A stretch of DNA of 64,000 bases, from positions 3,720,001-3,784,000 of the forward strand of contig NC_049911.1 of assembly GCF_001411555.2 (NCBI RefSeq), written 5' to 3'. Source of the stretch: Juglans regia (Eukaryota > Streptophyta > Magnoliopsida > Fagales > Juglandaceae). Made by a program: the position numbers and the translations under genes. The notes below the pieces were generated by a model. That model searched no databases. It was not told the DNA's origin and worked only from the letters and a program-made list of their open reading frames with translations. Positions 20,686-30,892 of this stretch are shown here, piece after piece. Positions within the stretch are counted from its first letter, which is position 1. Each line of letters starts with the position of its first letter.

Positions 20686-23600
20686 ATGGCCCAACACCGG
20701 AATGGAAATGCCAAAATTGCAACTGGCATGTCATCGGGTGCCACCAATCCGTATGCCATCAATTTGGAAAATTTCAGTAAGCGGATAAAAATGTTGTATG
20801 CACATTGGAATGAACATAATAGTGATTTATGGGGTTCTTCAGATGCTCTAACCATAGCAACGCCTCCGACTTCTGAGGATCTACGTTACCTGAAATCCTC
20901 GGCTTTGAACATCTGGTTGTTTGGTTATGAGTTCCCAGAAACAATTATGGTTTTCATGAAGAAACAGATCCATTTCTTGTGTAGCCAGAAAAAGGCATCT
21001 CTCCTTGATGTTGTGAAAATGTCTGCCAAAGAGGCTGTTGGTGCTGATGTTGTGGTGCATGTTAAGCCCAAGAATGATGATGGAGCTGGACTAATGGATA
21101 GTATATTTCAAGCTGTCAATGCTCAGTCGAACTCCAACCAGCATGATGCTCCTGTCATTGGACACATAGCAAGAGAGATTCCCGAAGGAAAGCTTTTGGA
21201 GACTTGGGCTGAAAAGTTGAAGAATGCTAATTTTGAGCTAAGCGATATAACAAATGGTTTCTCATTTTTGTTTGCTGTCAAAGACAACATTGAGCTTACA
21301 AATATAAAGAAAGCTTCATTCTTGACATCATCAGTGATGAGGAGTTTTGTAGTGCCAAAGCTTGAAAAGATTATTGATGAGGAAAAAAAGGTTTCTCATT
21401 CTTCATTAATGGATGACACAGAGAAGGCCATATTGGAACCAGCAAGAATTAAAGTAAAGCTGAAGGCAGAGAATGTGGATATTTGTTATCCTCCAATTTT
21501 TCAGAGCGGAGGTGATTTTGATCTGAAACCAAGTGCTTCAAGCAACGATGAGAACCTCTACTATGATTCAACAAGTGTGATTATATGTGCAATTGGATCT
21601 CGATACAACAGCTACTGCTCAAATGTTGCTAGAACTTTTCTGATCGATGCCAATACATCACAGAGCAAGGCTTATGAGGTTCTTCTTAAGGCACAAGAAG
21701 CAGCAATCAGTGCTTTGAGATCTGGGAACAAGGCCAGTGCTCCATATCTAGCTGCACTCTCAGTAGTTGAGAAGGATGCTCCGGAATTGGCTGCAAACTT
21801 GACAAAAACTGCAGGAACTGGAATTGGCCTTGAGTTTCGTGAGTCGGGACTTAGTCTTAATGCAAAGAATGATCGGGTTCTAAAACCTGGCATGGTTTTC
21901 AATGTGTCACTTGGATTCCATAACTTGCAGGCGGAGACCAACAACACAAAGACACAGAAATTCTCGGTGTTGCTAGCTGATACAGTTATTGTTGGTGAAG
22001 AGGTCCCAGAGGTAGTTACTGTATCAAGCTCTAAAGCTGTGAAGGATGTTGCTTACTCGTTTAATGAGGATGATGAGGAAGAAGATGAGGGGCCCAAAAT
22101 TAAAGCTGAGGCTAAAGGTGGTGGGACTACCTTATCTAAGGCCACACTTAGGTCAGACAACCAGGAGATGTCAAAGGAAGAGCTTCGAAGGCAGCACCAG
22201 GCAGAGCTTGCCCGCCAGAAAAACGAAGAAACTGCCAGGAGACTTGCTGGTGGAGGTTCTGCTGCGACTGATAATCGTGGTGCTGGGAAGACTATAGGTG
22301 ATTTGATTGCTTATAAGAATGTCAATGATCTGCCCCCGCCGAGAGATTTGATGATTCAAATTGATCAGAAGAATGAAGCCATCTTATTGCCTATTTATGG
22401 AAGCATGGTTCCTTTCCATGTTGCCACATTGAAGAGTGTGTCGAGCCAGCAGGATAGTAACAGAAACTGCTATATCCGGATAATCTTCAATGTACCTGGC
22501 ACCCCTTTCAGTCCACATGACGCAAACTCTGTGAAGTTTCAAGGGTCAGTCTATCTGAAGGAAGTTTCATTCCGCTCCAAGGACCCAAGACATATCAGTG
22601 AAGCAGTACAGTTGATCAAAACCCTTCGCAGACAGGTTGCCTCCAGGGAGTCTGAAAGAGCTGAAAGGGCCACCTTAGTGACACAAGAAAAGCTGCAAGT
22701 TGCAGGAGCTAAATTCAAGCCGATGAGATTGTCTGATCTGTGGATTCGTCCTCCATTTGGCGGTCGTGGAAGAAAGTTGACTGGCTCACTAGAAGCCCAC
22801 ACGAATGGATTCCGGTATTCTACTTCAAGGCCTGATGAACGTGTGGACGTTATGTACAGAAACATCAAACATGCATTTTTCCAGCCGGCAGAGAAAGAGA
22901 TGATAACTGTGCTACACTTTCATCTGCACAATCACATTATGGTGGGAAACAAGAAGACGAAGGATGTGCAATTTTACGTTGAGGTGATGGATGTAGTCCA
23001 GACGCTTGGTGGTAGTAGGCGATCTGCCTATGACCCAGATGAGATCGAGGAGGAGCAGCGTGAGAGGGATCGAAAAAATAAAATCAACATGGACTTCCAG
23101 AATTTTGTGAACCGAGTACATGATTTGTGGGGTCAACCACAATTCAAAGCACTTGACCTTGAGTTTGATCAGCCCTTGAGAGAGCTTGGCTTCCATGGAG
23201 TACCTCACAAGGCCTCTACTTTCATTGTCCCTACTTCGAGCTGCCTTGTTGAGCTGATTGAGAATCCATTTGTGGTAATAACTCTTAATGAGATTGAGAT
23301 TGTTAACCTGGAGAGGGTCGGTCTTGGGCAGAAGAATTTTGATATGACTATAGTGTTCAAGGACTTTAAGCGGGATGTTTTTCGTATCGATTCTATCCCT
23401 TCGAGTTCGCTAGATGGTATCAAGGAGTGGCTAGACACGACTGACCTGAAATATTATGAAAGCAGATTGAATCTCAACTGGCGTCCTATTTTGAAAACTA
23501 TCACGGATGATCCGGAAAAATTCATTGAGGATGGTGGATGGGAATTTTTAAATATGGATATCAGTGATTCAGATTCTGAGAACTCAGAGTCAGACCAAGG

Positions 23601-23901
23601 ATATGAACCTTCTGATGTACAGTCTGACTCAGTATCTGATGATGAGGATGATAACAGTGAGTCATTGGTCGAATCTGAAGATGATGAAGAAGAAGACTCT
23701 GAAGAAGAGTCAGAGGAGGAGAAAGGTAAGACTTGGGAAGAGTTGGAAAGGGAAGCAAGTTATGCAGACAGGGAGAAAGGGGATGATTCGGACAGTGAGG
23801 AGGAGAGAACAAGAAGGAAGATGAAGGCTTTTGGAAAGGCTCGGGCTCCTGACAATAGGAATCGTGGTGGCAGTCTTCCCAAGAGGCCAAAATTAAGGTG
23901 A
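20686..23901 (+). CDS. SPT16: FACT complex subunit SPT16, copy 2
   Basis: Also 1071 residues, with the same domain order as copy 1: inactive aminopeptidase-like region, coiled linker, middle and PH-like histone-binding regions, acidic tail, basic end. The two proteins differ at scattered positions in the N-terminal 550 residues and in the acidic tail, but are almost the same from about residue 560 to 950. At DNA level the first half differs at roughly one base in ten in places, while bases 22778-23221 are identical to 13758-14201. This points to gene conversion or strong constraint acting on that part. Both copies look intact, so both may supply FACT; different leader introns could give different expression. 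No stop or frameshift seen. Confidence 0.97.
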   Translation: MAQHRNGNAKIATGMSSGATNPYAINLENFSKRIKMLYAHWNEHNSDLWGSSDALTIATPPTSEDLRYLKSSALNIWLFGYEFPETIMVFMKKQIHFLCSQKKASLLDVVKMSAKEAVGADVVVHVKPKNDDGAGLMDSIFQAVNAQSNSNQHDAPVIGHIAREIPEGKLLETWAEKLKNANFELSDITNGFSFLFAVKDNIELTNIKKASFLTSSVMRSFVVPKLEKIIDEEKKVSHSSLMDDTEKAILEPARIKVKLKAENVDICYPPIFQSGGDFDLKPSASSNDENLYYDSTSVIICAIGSRYNSYCSNVARTFLIDANTSQSKAYEVLLKAQEAAISALRSGNKASAPYLAALSVVEKDAPELAANLTKTAGTGIGLEFRESGLSLNAKNDRVLKPGMVFNVSLGFHNLQAETNNTKTQKFSVLLADTVIVGEEVPEVVTVSSSKAVKDVAYSFNEDDEEEDEGPKIKAEAKGGGTTLSKATLRSDNQEMSKEELRRQHQAELARQKNEETARRLAGGGSAATDNRGAGKTIGDLIAYKNVNDLPPPRDLMIQIDQKNEAILLPIYGSMVPFHVATLKSVSSQQDSNRNCYIRIIFNVPGTPFSPHDANSVKFQGSVYLKEVSFRSKDPRHISEAVQLIKTLRRQVASRESERAERATLVTQEKLQVAGAKFKPMRLSDLWIRPPFGGRGRKLTGSLEAHTNGFRYSTSRPDERVDVMYRNIKHAFFQPAEKEMITVLHFHLHNHIMVGNKKTKDVQFYVEVMDVVQTLGGSRRSAYDPDEIEEEQRERDRKNKINMDFQNFVNRVHDLWGQPQFKALDLEFDQPLRELGFHGVPHKASTFIVPTSSCLVELIENPFVVITLNEIEIVNLERVGLGQKNFDMTIVFKDFKRDVFRIDSIPSSSLDGIKEWLDTTDLKYYESRLNLNWRPILKTITDDPEKFIEDGGWEFLNMDISDSDSENSESDQGYEPSDVQSDSVSDDEDDNSESLVESEDDEEEDSEEESEEEKGKTWEELEREASYADREKGDDSDSEEERTRRKMKAFGKARAPDNRNRGGSLPKRPKLR

Positions 23902-24150
23902 ATGTATGTGCTCTGTTGGACAGTCTTTTTAAAAGAAATCCTGGTGGGGGATTGAAGAGAGGATCTCTCTCTTTGGTAAGCTATACAGTATCATCAGCAC
24001 CAGCAGTAGATGAAGCAGGACAACTTTGTGTAAGATCAGGCCCTTTCGTTTCCAACATGTTCTAAAATGGTTCTAGTTTCCCTTTGTGGCCTTGAACGAA
24101 CCGAAATTGTCCTTTCTACTTCTGGGATTTTTAGAATCTGTGGCGCTAGT
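23902..24150 (+). other. SPT16 copy 2 3' UTR and flank
   Basis: Aligns by eye to 14882-15130 after copy 1. No other feature. Confidence 0.5.
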
Positions 24151-24640
24151 TAATGTATGAGAATGCAGGTTCAGTGCTTGGAATGTGCTTGATCGGGTTG
24201 TTGAATTTTCTGGCAGCTTGAACTCATTGTTAGAAGCATACCGTTCCATACAATGTAGCAATGACCTCTTAATGTATAATTTTTTAAGAATGAATTTTAT
24301 TCGAATCACGCGTTCATACTACATTCCCTTGTAAACTTTGTCGTTTAAACATGTAACAATTTTGAATCTCAACAACCATTTTTCATTTGCTATTTTTTTT
24401 TATTTAGCTAAAAATAAAACGGACTTTAATTCTCTATACAATTCAAAAAAAGAAAAGAAAAAAAAGAAACTACTCTTTAACAAGTGCTTATCTTCTTTTT
24501 TGTTAAAAATTAACAAATGACGCTGTATAGTGTTTTTTTATCAGAAAAATTATACAACAAATAAATACTATATTAAAGGGGCGGGAAGGTGAATGTACTA
24601 GCTGGCCTCTATATGCTCGCTTGATGTTTTTTTAAAAGTA
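24151..24640. other. Intergenic DNA
   Basis: AT-rich and without a recognised gene. Long A runs occur at about 24447-24470. Confidence 0.35.
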
Positions 24641-24797
24641 ATGTTAGATACAATAATGAGTTATATAAACGCTATTTATTTATTTCGATAAAGAGTGAAG
24701 TTTACTATTAAATGTGAATCTCATATTTATTTATTTATTTTTTCAAGAAGAGTGCACGACTCTTGTGTATTTTATGACTGTAAATATCATTTCCCGT
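24641..24797 (-). mobile_element. MITE family B, copy 2 (reverse orientation)
   Basis: Ends AAAGTAATGTTAGATACAAT and GACTGTAAATATCATTTC are the reverse complements of the family ends seen at 17952 and 36880. The middle holds a TTTACTATTAAATGTGAATCTC-like line and AGAGTGCACGACTCTTGTG near the right end. Confidence 0.6.
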
Positions 24798-25550
24798 CTC
24801 TTAAACAGTAAACATACATCCTGTTGATCTCCTGCCCGTTACCTCTGCGGGTTGCAAGGATCATGTAAACGTGCCGAATGCCGAAGAGGAAGTTCGGCCT
24901 CCACAGCTAGCTGGAGTGAGGGAGCAGACTCCTTCCAGTCCCGTACACGTAGAGTTTAAATGAGGCTCCCACTCAACTATTTTCCCAGCCTGTACTGAAT
25001 TTTTGAGCACCCATTGCAACTTTTTAATTGCTTTGTTGAGCTGTATACTAATTGTTGTTGCTGCTCCTCTTTACTCCCATTAAAATGACAACAAAAGAAT
25101 TAAAAAAAGCTCATTTTTCCCTCTGCAACTCGGCATTTTTTCCTGCAAAAGCCATATATATTATATACATATATATAGTAACACCCCATTTAGAAACTGA
25201 CGGTGGAGATCATGTTGAATGTTCATGCTAACCTACCTCTTCAAGTTTATCAATATGACAGCTATCCACAAACTTGTATTTCGAAGAAGTATGTAAAATG
25301 CAGAATGCATGGCCCTGAAATACATGAAAGTGACATGACTGATCTATCATGATTTTTGCTCAAGATCGTTTTCTCACCACAATCAAGTTTAATGCTGGGT
25401 TTTAGATATAAATTATGCACGTTTCAAGAATTCATTTTCAAGTCGAAACAAAAAAGAGAGAAACAATTATGCATTTGATCTAGGCTGTATGAATTGAATG
25501 ATCACTGAATTGGAAATTTAGAAAAAAAAAAAAAAAAAAGAATATGGTGC
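24798..25550. other. Right end of the SPT16 duplication and intergenic DNA
   Basis: About 24945-25160 is the counterpart of 15580-15780. A GC-richer stretch at 24800-24950 is unexplained. No gene seen. Confidence 0.45.
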
Positions 25551-25624
25551 TGGTCCCGGCGGGGCTCGAACCCGCGACCTTCGGCTCATAAGACCAACGC
25601 TCTAACCAACTGAGCTACGGGACC
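25551..25624 (-). tRNA. tRNA-Ile (anticodon UAU)
   Basis: On the minus strand a full cloverleaf folds: acceptor GGTCCCG with CGGGACC, D arm GCTC/GAGC with A box TAGCTCAGTTGG, T arm GCGGG/CCCGC with loop TTCGAGC, and A as discriminator base. The anticodon loop is CTTATGA, placing TAT at positions 34-36, which decodes AUA (Ile). There is no intron, in line with plants, where introns are mostly confined to tRNA-Tyr and elongator tRNA-Met. The base after the anticodon is G instead of the usual A, and the anticodon stem has two wobble pairs. A long T tract on the minus strand (plus-strand A run at 25522-25539) lies downstream as a Pol III terminator. Confidence 0.85.
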
Positions 25625-25910
25625 GTTGGCTCCATCTGCTGGCAAGAAATTAAAAATATATCTTTGTTTGAGTCAGATACAACTATTGAATATGAAAATA
25701 GCTTATTATAGCAGCTATGTATGTAGTACGTAGTAACCTCATATATATTAACTCTTTACTATTTTTTATTTTTTATTTTTTATTTTTTTTATGGACGCTA
25801 ATTTACTAATTGCTTATAATTATTGTTTGGTATGTGCATGCATGTAAAGCTAGCTACTCTAGAAACTACGCTAGCTGCTCATGATCAACTTCAATGGGAA
25901 TTATTAACCA

Positions 25911-25952
<42 letters not shown>

Positions 25953-26040
25953 GTATAAGATCGAGATCAAGGGACATCGATCGACGATCTATATTGTTGA
26001 GTACTGTGGAGTCTGGTCCACATCACTCGAGTGGAGTCAT
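25625..26040. other. Intergenic DNA with TA microsatellite
   Basis: No gene. A (TA)n tract lies at about 25915-25948. Confidence 0.5.
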
Positions 26041-26054
26041 TAGCCGCTAGAGCG

Positions 26055-26154
26055 GAGGCAAGTCAGAGAGTTCACTCAAGACTGCTCGATAGTGAGCTCG
26101 AGCAGATGCAAGTCAGAGAGTTTGTTTGAGACTACTCGATAGTGAGTTTAAGCG
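26055..26154 (+). repeat. Two-copy 50-bp tandem repeat
   Basis: Units at 26055-26104 and 26105-26154 share GCAAGTCAGAGAGTT and CTCGATAGTGAG at a 50-bp offset. The surrounding 26010-26240 is rich in CTCGAG/CTCGA words, possibly part of an LTR, but I find no ends. Confidence 0.7.
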
Positions 26155-26486
26155 AGTCACAAATCCTAGTGTTCGCTCGACTCCGCTCAAGTTAATATTG
26201 ATTTGGTCGTTCGCTCGAGGCGGGCTCGACAAGCCACTTGAATGAAGTATACAAATTTTTGCTAGATTAGTAAATCTAACATATTATATTAATCACGCTA
26301 GTGCTTAAATATTTTTGTGTAAAATTCGTGTGTAGACCTAACATTATATATACATATATATGGAAAATGTTAAATACATTTAAGAAAAACTTTTTAAAAA
26401 AAAAAAAACTTACGTTTCGATGAAGAGATTTGTCAAATTACGTATATTGTGCGTCGTGTTCTTGAATGTATAAATCAAGCATTTTT

Positions 26487-26523
<37 letters not shown>

Positions 26524-27309
26524 TAATTCCATTCCAACAACTGAACAGTGAGTTTGGTGAAATATTGAATGATCACTAATGTACAAGGCGCCAACGCTCT
26601 TTTCAAAAGATCCCAATATTATTACAATTTTTTACAATGACATTAATTTTTTGCAACAGCCAGCTCAGCATGCAGCTGGATTACCCTCTGTTGATCAAAC
26701 CCCATAAATTAAAACGAATTAGGATCTTCTACCATTACTTGTGTATTAATTGGTACGTATATAGGGGGGCGTATTCATCATGACTCATGAGAAAAAAATA
26801 TATACAGCCTTGCTTATATTATGTATGTATATAGAGCTGTGCTACTCTGTCGTTCAAACTCAAAGTGACCATCAGACTAAAATGTCTTTTATATATTTTT
26901 TTAATTTTTTTAATTATTTTTTATCATTTTAAAATATTTTTAAAAAATAAAAAAAAGATTAATACCACTTCTTCACCTATTAAGTAAAAAAAAAAAAAAA
27001 AAATTAAAGAGGAGTAACTTGAGTAGGAAAGTAACATTTTTTATGTATATTATATATACATGTATTAACTCTCTTTGACCTAACACTCCTATGAAATAAA
27101 TTCCATCAAGGAAGTAGTGTCAACTACTTTTCCATCCAAGCGGCAGAGAGTAACAGTACTGATGTTCATAATTGAAGGATTTGTTCTATTTAAAGGCTGG
27201 ACATGGCTAACCTTCTCTTCACTGCAACAAACAGAGAGATCAAAGGGAGAGACTAGCTAGTAGACATCAGATTGTGAAAGTAAGGGCATTTCTAGGGTGA
27301 CTGAAGAAG
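26155..27309. other. Intergenic DNA and promoter side of the secreted-peptide gene
   Basis: AT-rich, with a (TA)n tract at about 26490-26522. A TATTTAAAGG word at 27187-27196, about 115 bp before the next ATG, could be a TATA-like element. No other gene seen. Confidence 0.4.
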
Positions 27310-27651
27310 ATGCGTGCTAAGATGGAAAGATCAGTTACTACTACAGTGTTGCTGGTCCTGATCACCATGCTGCTAGTACTGGTTTTTTCACCTAATCAGG
27401 TTGAAGGAGGAAGGCAACTGAAAAGCCAGGAGAAGGTGGAGCAACCCCAGACCTTTTTTGGAGGTGGGGTTGGAAGCCCTCTAGGGTTCTTTACAAGCCC
27501 TCCTGGCAGTAGTAGGACTGGGACAGGGTCAGTGCCTGGGTCACCTTCAAGCGCCTTTTGTTATCTCTTCCCTGGGGGCAGCTGCGTCCCAGCTCCGCCC
27601 ACTACCCCTGGTACTGGTCATGGTTCCATTGGAGTTGGCTCACCACCATGA
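27310..27651 (+). CDS. Small secreted protein, glycine/proline/serine-rich
   Basis: A 113-residue ORF. Residues about 12-26 are strongly hydrophobic (TVLLVLITMLLVLVF), followed by a likely signal-peptidase site near VEGG/RQLK, so the product probably enters the secretory pathway. The mature part is low in complexity, rich in G, P, S and T, with two cysteines in FCYLFPGGSC and a tail of PGTGHGSIGVGSPP. It could be a precursor of a small apoplastic peptide or a short wall-linked protein. The C-terminal GTGH recalls, weakly, the end of PIP-type peptides, but the full motif is not there, so I do not assign it. The second ATG (residue 5) is another possible start. No homologue recognised. The leader before the ATG is free of other long frames, and the ORF is single-exon. 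Confidence 0.65.
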   Translation: MRAKMERSVTTTVLLVLITMLLVLVFSPNQVEGGRQLKSQEKVEQPQTFFGGGVGSPLGFFTSPPGSSRTGTGSVPGSPSSAFCYLFPGGSCVPAPPTTPGTGHGSIGVGSPP

Positions 27652-28260
27652 TATTTACATAGGATTTATTTGATCAGGAGCTGCATGCATGCAGGGTACA
27701 TGAATATTCATCATTCATGGGTGTCTGGCCTGGTGCTCGGCTTCTATGTTTTCCAGAGTTAGGGACGTGCGTGTGTTTTAGCTAGTTGTTTAATTAGGTG
27801 TACGTCCTAGTTGCTGTGTGTCATGAGTGCTTTATTTCTTTCTAGCTTTTTCCTTTAATTGTTTTAGGCTTTCGGCTGATCATCTGATGATCAATGCATG
27901 CTGCCTGCTGTTACGGCCAAATCTTGTAGGAAAGGAAACATTCGATCGGTCACATTTTGGCTTGAATGTTTGCCTTTTGGATTTTACATTACTAATTAAT
28001 TATCAATATCCTGATCTTAGTTAATAAGTTGTTGTGTGCTTGTTTGACACGACTGTGTTTTACAGCTCTCTCTCTCTCTAGATCGAGTTTATATTTGAGT
28101 TTTAAGATCTATAATGAGAGATCATAAATAGATAAATATATTAAAACTAGTCTCACAGTATTTATTTATAGCTGTTCGAGTGAGTTCCTAGGACAAATTA
28201 AATGTCAGTTATACGTAAATATTGTGGGATATAAATCATATATATAGGCCGATGTGATAA
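27652..28260. other. Flank of the secreted-peptide gene
   Basis: Probably holds its 3' UTR. No further gene supported. Confidence 0.35.
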
Positions 28261-28385
28261 CTACAGGTTTTGAGGTTTGAAAAAATTGAATTATTTATTA
28301 TATTTTGTATGAAAATTTAAAAAATATATAATGATGAGATGAAATGGGTTGAAAATATTTCTCAATCCAAACATTATAAATTATT
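28261..28385 (+). mobile_element. MITE family A, partial copy 6
   Basis: Only the right half of the family core is present (TTGAATTATTTATTATATTT, GATGAGATGAAATGGG) with a right end CTCAATCCAAACATTAT. Left half is missing. Confidence 0.5.
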
Positions 28386-28485
28386 GATCATGATGTGGAT
28401 CTATTAATCCGAACAATATTAAGTATCCTAGAGTCCACATCACCGTACCTTTCTTTACAATTACAAAATTTTAATTTAGGAGTGG

Positions 28486-28681
28486 TTTTGATTCAGAGAT
28501 AAGTTGAGATGGTTTATAAAGAGTAGAATAAAAGTTGAATTATTTATTATATTTTGTGTGTAAATTTAAAAAAGTTGTTTTGAAATTTAAAAAAGTTGAA
28601 TTATTTATTATATTATATATGTGAATTTGAGAAAATTGTAATAATAAGATGAGATGGGTTCCGAATACAAACGAAGCCTAA
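28486..28681 (+). mobile_element. MITE family A, copy 7
   Basis: Left end GGAGTGGTTTTGATTC and right end GAATACAAACGAAGCC pair imperfectly as inverted repeats. The core line ATTTATTATATTTTGTGTG occurs, with part of it duplicated. Confidence 0.55.
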
Positions 28682-28836
28682 TAGCTTGAGAGGATATTTA
28701 TAACGTGAGTTGAGTTTATTTATTTCTCAGTTTTCAAACCATTTGCAAACTGAGGAGGTTTGTAGCCAAATGACTCAATTGCAGAAATTACGTTAAAGTT
28801 TAATAAAATGTAACAAAGCTCCGACTATTTCATGAA

Positions 28837-28841
28837 GCGGG

Positions 28842-28884
<43 letters not shown>

Positions 28885-28909
28885 GCGTGTTCGATCCACG
28901 CTCACCGCA
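28837..28909 (+). tRNA. tRNA-Phe (anticodon GAA)
   Basis: Full 73-nt cloverleaf: acceptor GCGGGGA, A box TAGCTCAGTTGG, anticodon loop ACTGAAGAT with GAA at 34-36, T loop GTTCGATCC, discriminator A. Standard plant nuclear tRNA-Phe. A CAA word about 25 bp upstream and TTTT at 28918-28921 downstream fit Pol III start and stop signals in plants. Confidence 0.95.
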
Positions 28910-29130
28910 TCTCTATCTTTTACTTTTCCTCAGACCAGTCATGAGTCTTCTTCGGCACCGCTAGGTCAATGTAACATTTTCCTTTCTCTTTCAAAAGCAA
29001 AAGAGGTGAGAGACGATTGATGGACACAAATGGACAAAAACATTAAAGTCTTGTTTTCTTTTAAGAAAGAATAAAATTATTTTGTCTCTCATTTTGACCG
29101 TCCCATTTGATTGCTGATGAATTTTTTTTT
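28910..29130. other. Intergenic DNA
   Basis: No further feature seen after the tRNA terminator. Confidence 0.4.
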
Positions 29131-29246
29131 TGGAAAAATATATACATCTGCCCCACACCGGCACACACTCAACCTATTGAGTGAAAAAAAAAAAAAAAAG
29201 TGATGTGAAGTATGTGCCGGTGTGGGGCAGATGCATAGTATTTCCT
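29131..29246. mobile_element. Foldback element with 21-bp perfect arms
   Basis: Bases 29145-29165 (CATCTGCCCCACACCGGCACA) are the exact reverse complement of 29213-29233. Weaker pairing extends outward to GGAAA and TTTCC. The loop is about 47 bp and contains an A run. GC-rich arms in AT-rich flanks suggest a small MITE or a hairpin transcript. Confidence 0.7.
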
Positions 29247-30232
29247 TTTTTTTTTTACTTAATAATTAAAAAAATAATTTTAAGTATATTGATATATATA
29301 TTTTTTAAAAATATTAAAAAAATATAAAAAAATAAACTATTAAACAGTACACCTAACGATAAGAGTGAGACAAGAGAGTAATCCACTCTTTAAGAAATAC
29401 AAAGTGGATAACAGATACCTCCTGAGTGGTGGGATGTCATCAGGAATTGAATTCCCGAGTGCTTTGATGTTAAATATTATATTTTTTTAATATATTTTAT
29501 TCATTTTAAATAAAGTAAAAAGTTAAAAATAGATAAAAAAAATAAATAAAGAATAAAAAGTAGAAAAAAATGAATTAAATATTTATATAAATGTGAATAG
29601 TATTTCATAAATGTAGAGATATTAATTATAAAATATATAATCTATTAGATAAGCTATATTGAACTATGTTTTTTAAATTTTACAAAGATATAAATTTTAC
29701 ATAACTCATTAGAATGCTTTTATGGGTAGATTTTTAAAGGAGGAGTTAGGTATGTGACACGACACGACTTTGGTGATGGGTTAACAAGGTGGACTCCAAC
29801 ACAACTCGTGCACAATTGGGTTGTCACATTCTTATTTATAATCTACATCTCCATCCAAATCTACTATTGAAAAAGAAAATCAAATGATTTTAGGAGATGC
29901 TTGTCAACATTAAGGTATGTGCTTGGAGCCTCCAACATCGAACATGCCTGTCATCGGAGGTAGAGAGAAGTGGTGGAAGATGATGTGGTCTCTCTTATTC
30001 TGTAACTGAGATGTCACTCACCTACTCTGTCCGCCCAGGCCCAGCTTTCCCTTTCACCATGTCGCCACCACTTCACCAACCACTTTATATAGGAAGGAAA
30101 TGGAATTCCCATAACAACATTCAGCTCACAAAGCTCATTGCTGATTGCACTTTGCCTCTCTCGCATACCCTTTGGCCCAAAAGTGAGGAAAATAATTTCT
30201 TTGGACGTTTTCACAAAAGAAAAACATGAGCC
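29247..30232. other. Intergenic DNA
   Basis: No gene supported. Overlapping 66- and 72-codon frames at 30011-30229 on the two strands show no domain. Confidence 0.35.
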
Positions 30233-30240
30233 TTGTCTAC

Positions 30241-30884
30241 TAGGGTTGCAAATGGTCCGATCTAGTCCGACAATGGACTGAATATTTTTGATACATCATT
30301 TTTTCAGACCGAACATCTAAAGGGACCGGACTGGACCGGACCAATAGCTATAGGATTCGTCTGGTCCGGTCTATTTTTTTAAATAATTAATAAAATTTTT
30401 TTATTAAAAATACTAAATTAAATTAAGTGACTTATTAATGTGGATTATGTAACAAATTCAATAAAAAAATATTTTATATAGTCAAAGATAATAAATTAGA
30501 TGAAAATTATACTATTAATTATATAATTACTATATAATTAACTAATTGATATTATATATTAGTTAATGTATAGAATATTAACAAGTGTTAATAACATATT
30601 TAAAATTTTATATTGTTAATAGTGATAGATTAGATGAAGATATATAAAAAATATTGTTAATTTATAGAATATTAACAAGTATTAACAATATATTTAAAAA
30701 TTTATATTTTTAATTGTACAATTGTTATATATAAAAAATATATTTTTTTTATTTTTCATTCGATCCGGTTAGGAAAAATTCTAGACCGTAGACCGGACCG
30801 AAACTTTTCGGTCTTCTAAAATGTGGACTAGACCGGACCGGTCTAAATCTCGATCCAGTCCGACCGGACCGTTTATCACCCCTA
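30241..30884. mobile_element. hAT-like MITE, 644 bp, with 8-bp target duplication
   Basis: Ends TAGGGTTGCAAATGGTCCG and, reversed, TAGGGGTGATAAACGGTCCG form terminal inverted repeats. The flanks TTGTCTAC (30233-30240) and TTGTATAC (30885-30892) match at 7 of 8 bases, the 8-bp size typical of hAT elements. Subterminal regions on both sides hold repeated ACCGGACCG/GGTCCGGTC words, as expected for transposase binding sites. No transposase is encoded. Confidence 0.8.
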
Positions 30885-30892
30885 TTGTATAC

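Noticed and set aside
25551..25624. Reading the tRNA on the plus strand as tRNA-Met (CAT)
   Set aside because: A and B boxes and the arm order fit only the minus strand, where the anticodon is TAT.
27600..27651. PIP-type peptide hormone motif at the end of the secreted protein
   Set aside because: Only GTGH resembles the motif; the SGPS core is missing.
30011..30229. Short overlapping ORFs on both strands
   Set aside because: Too short and with no domain or gene signals.
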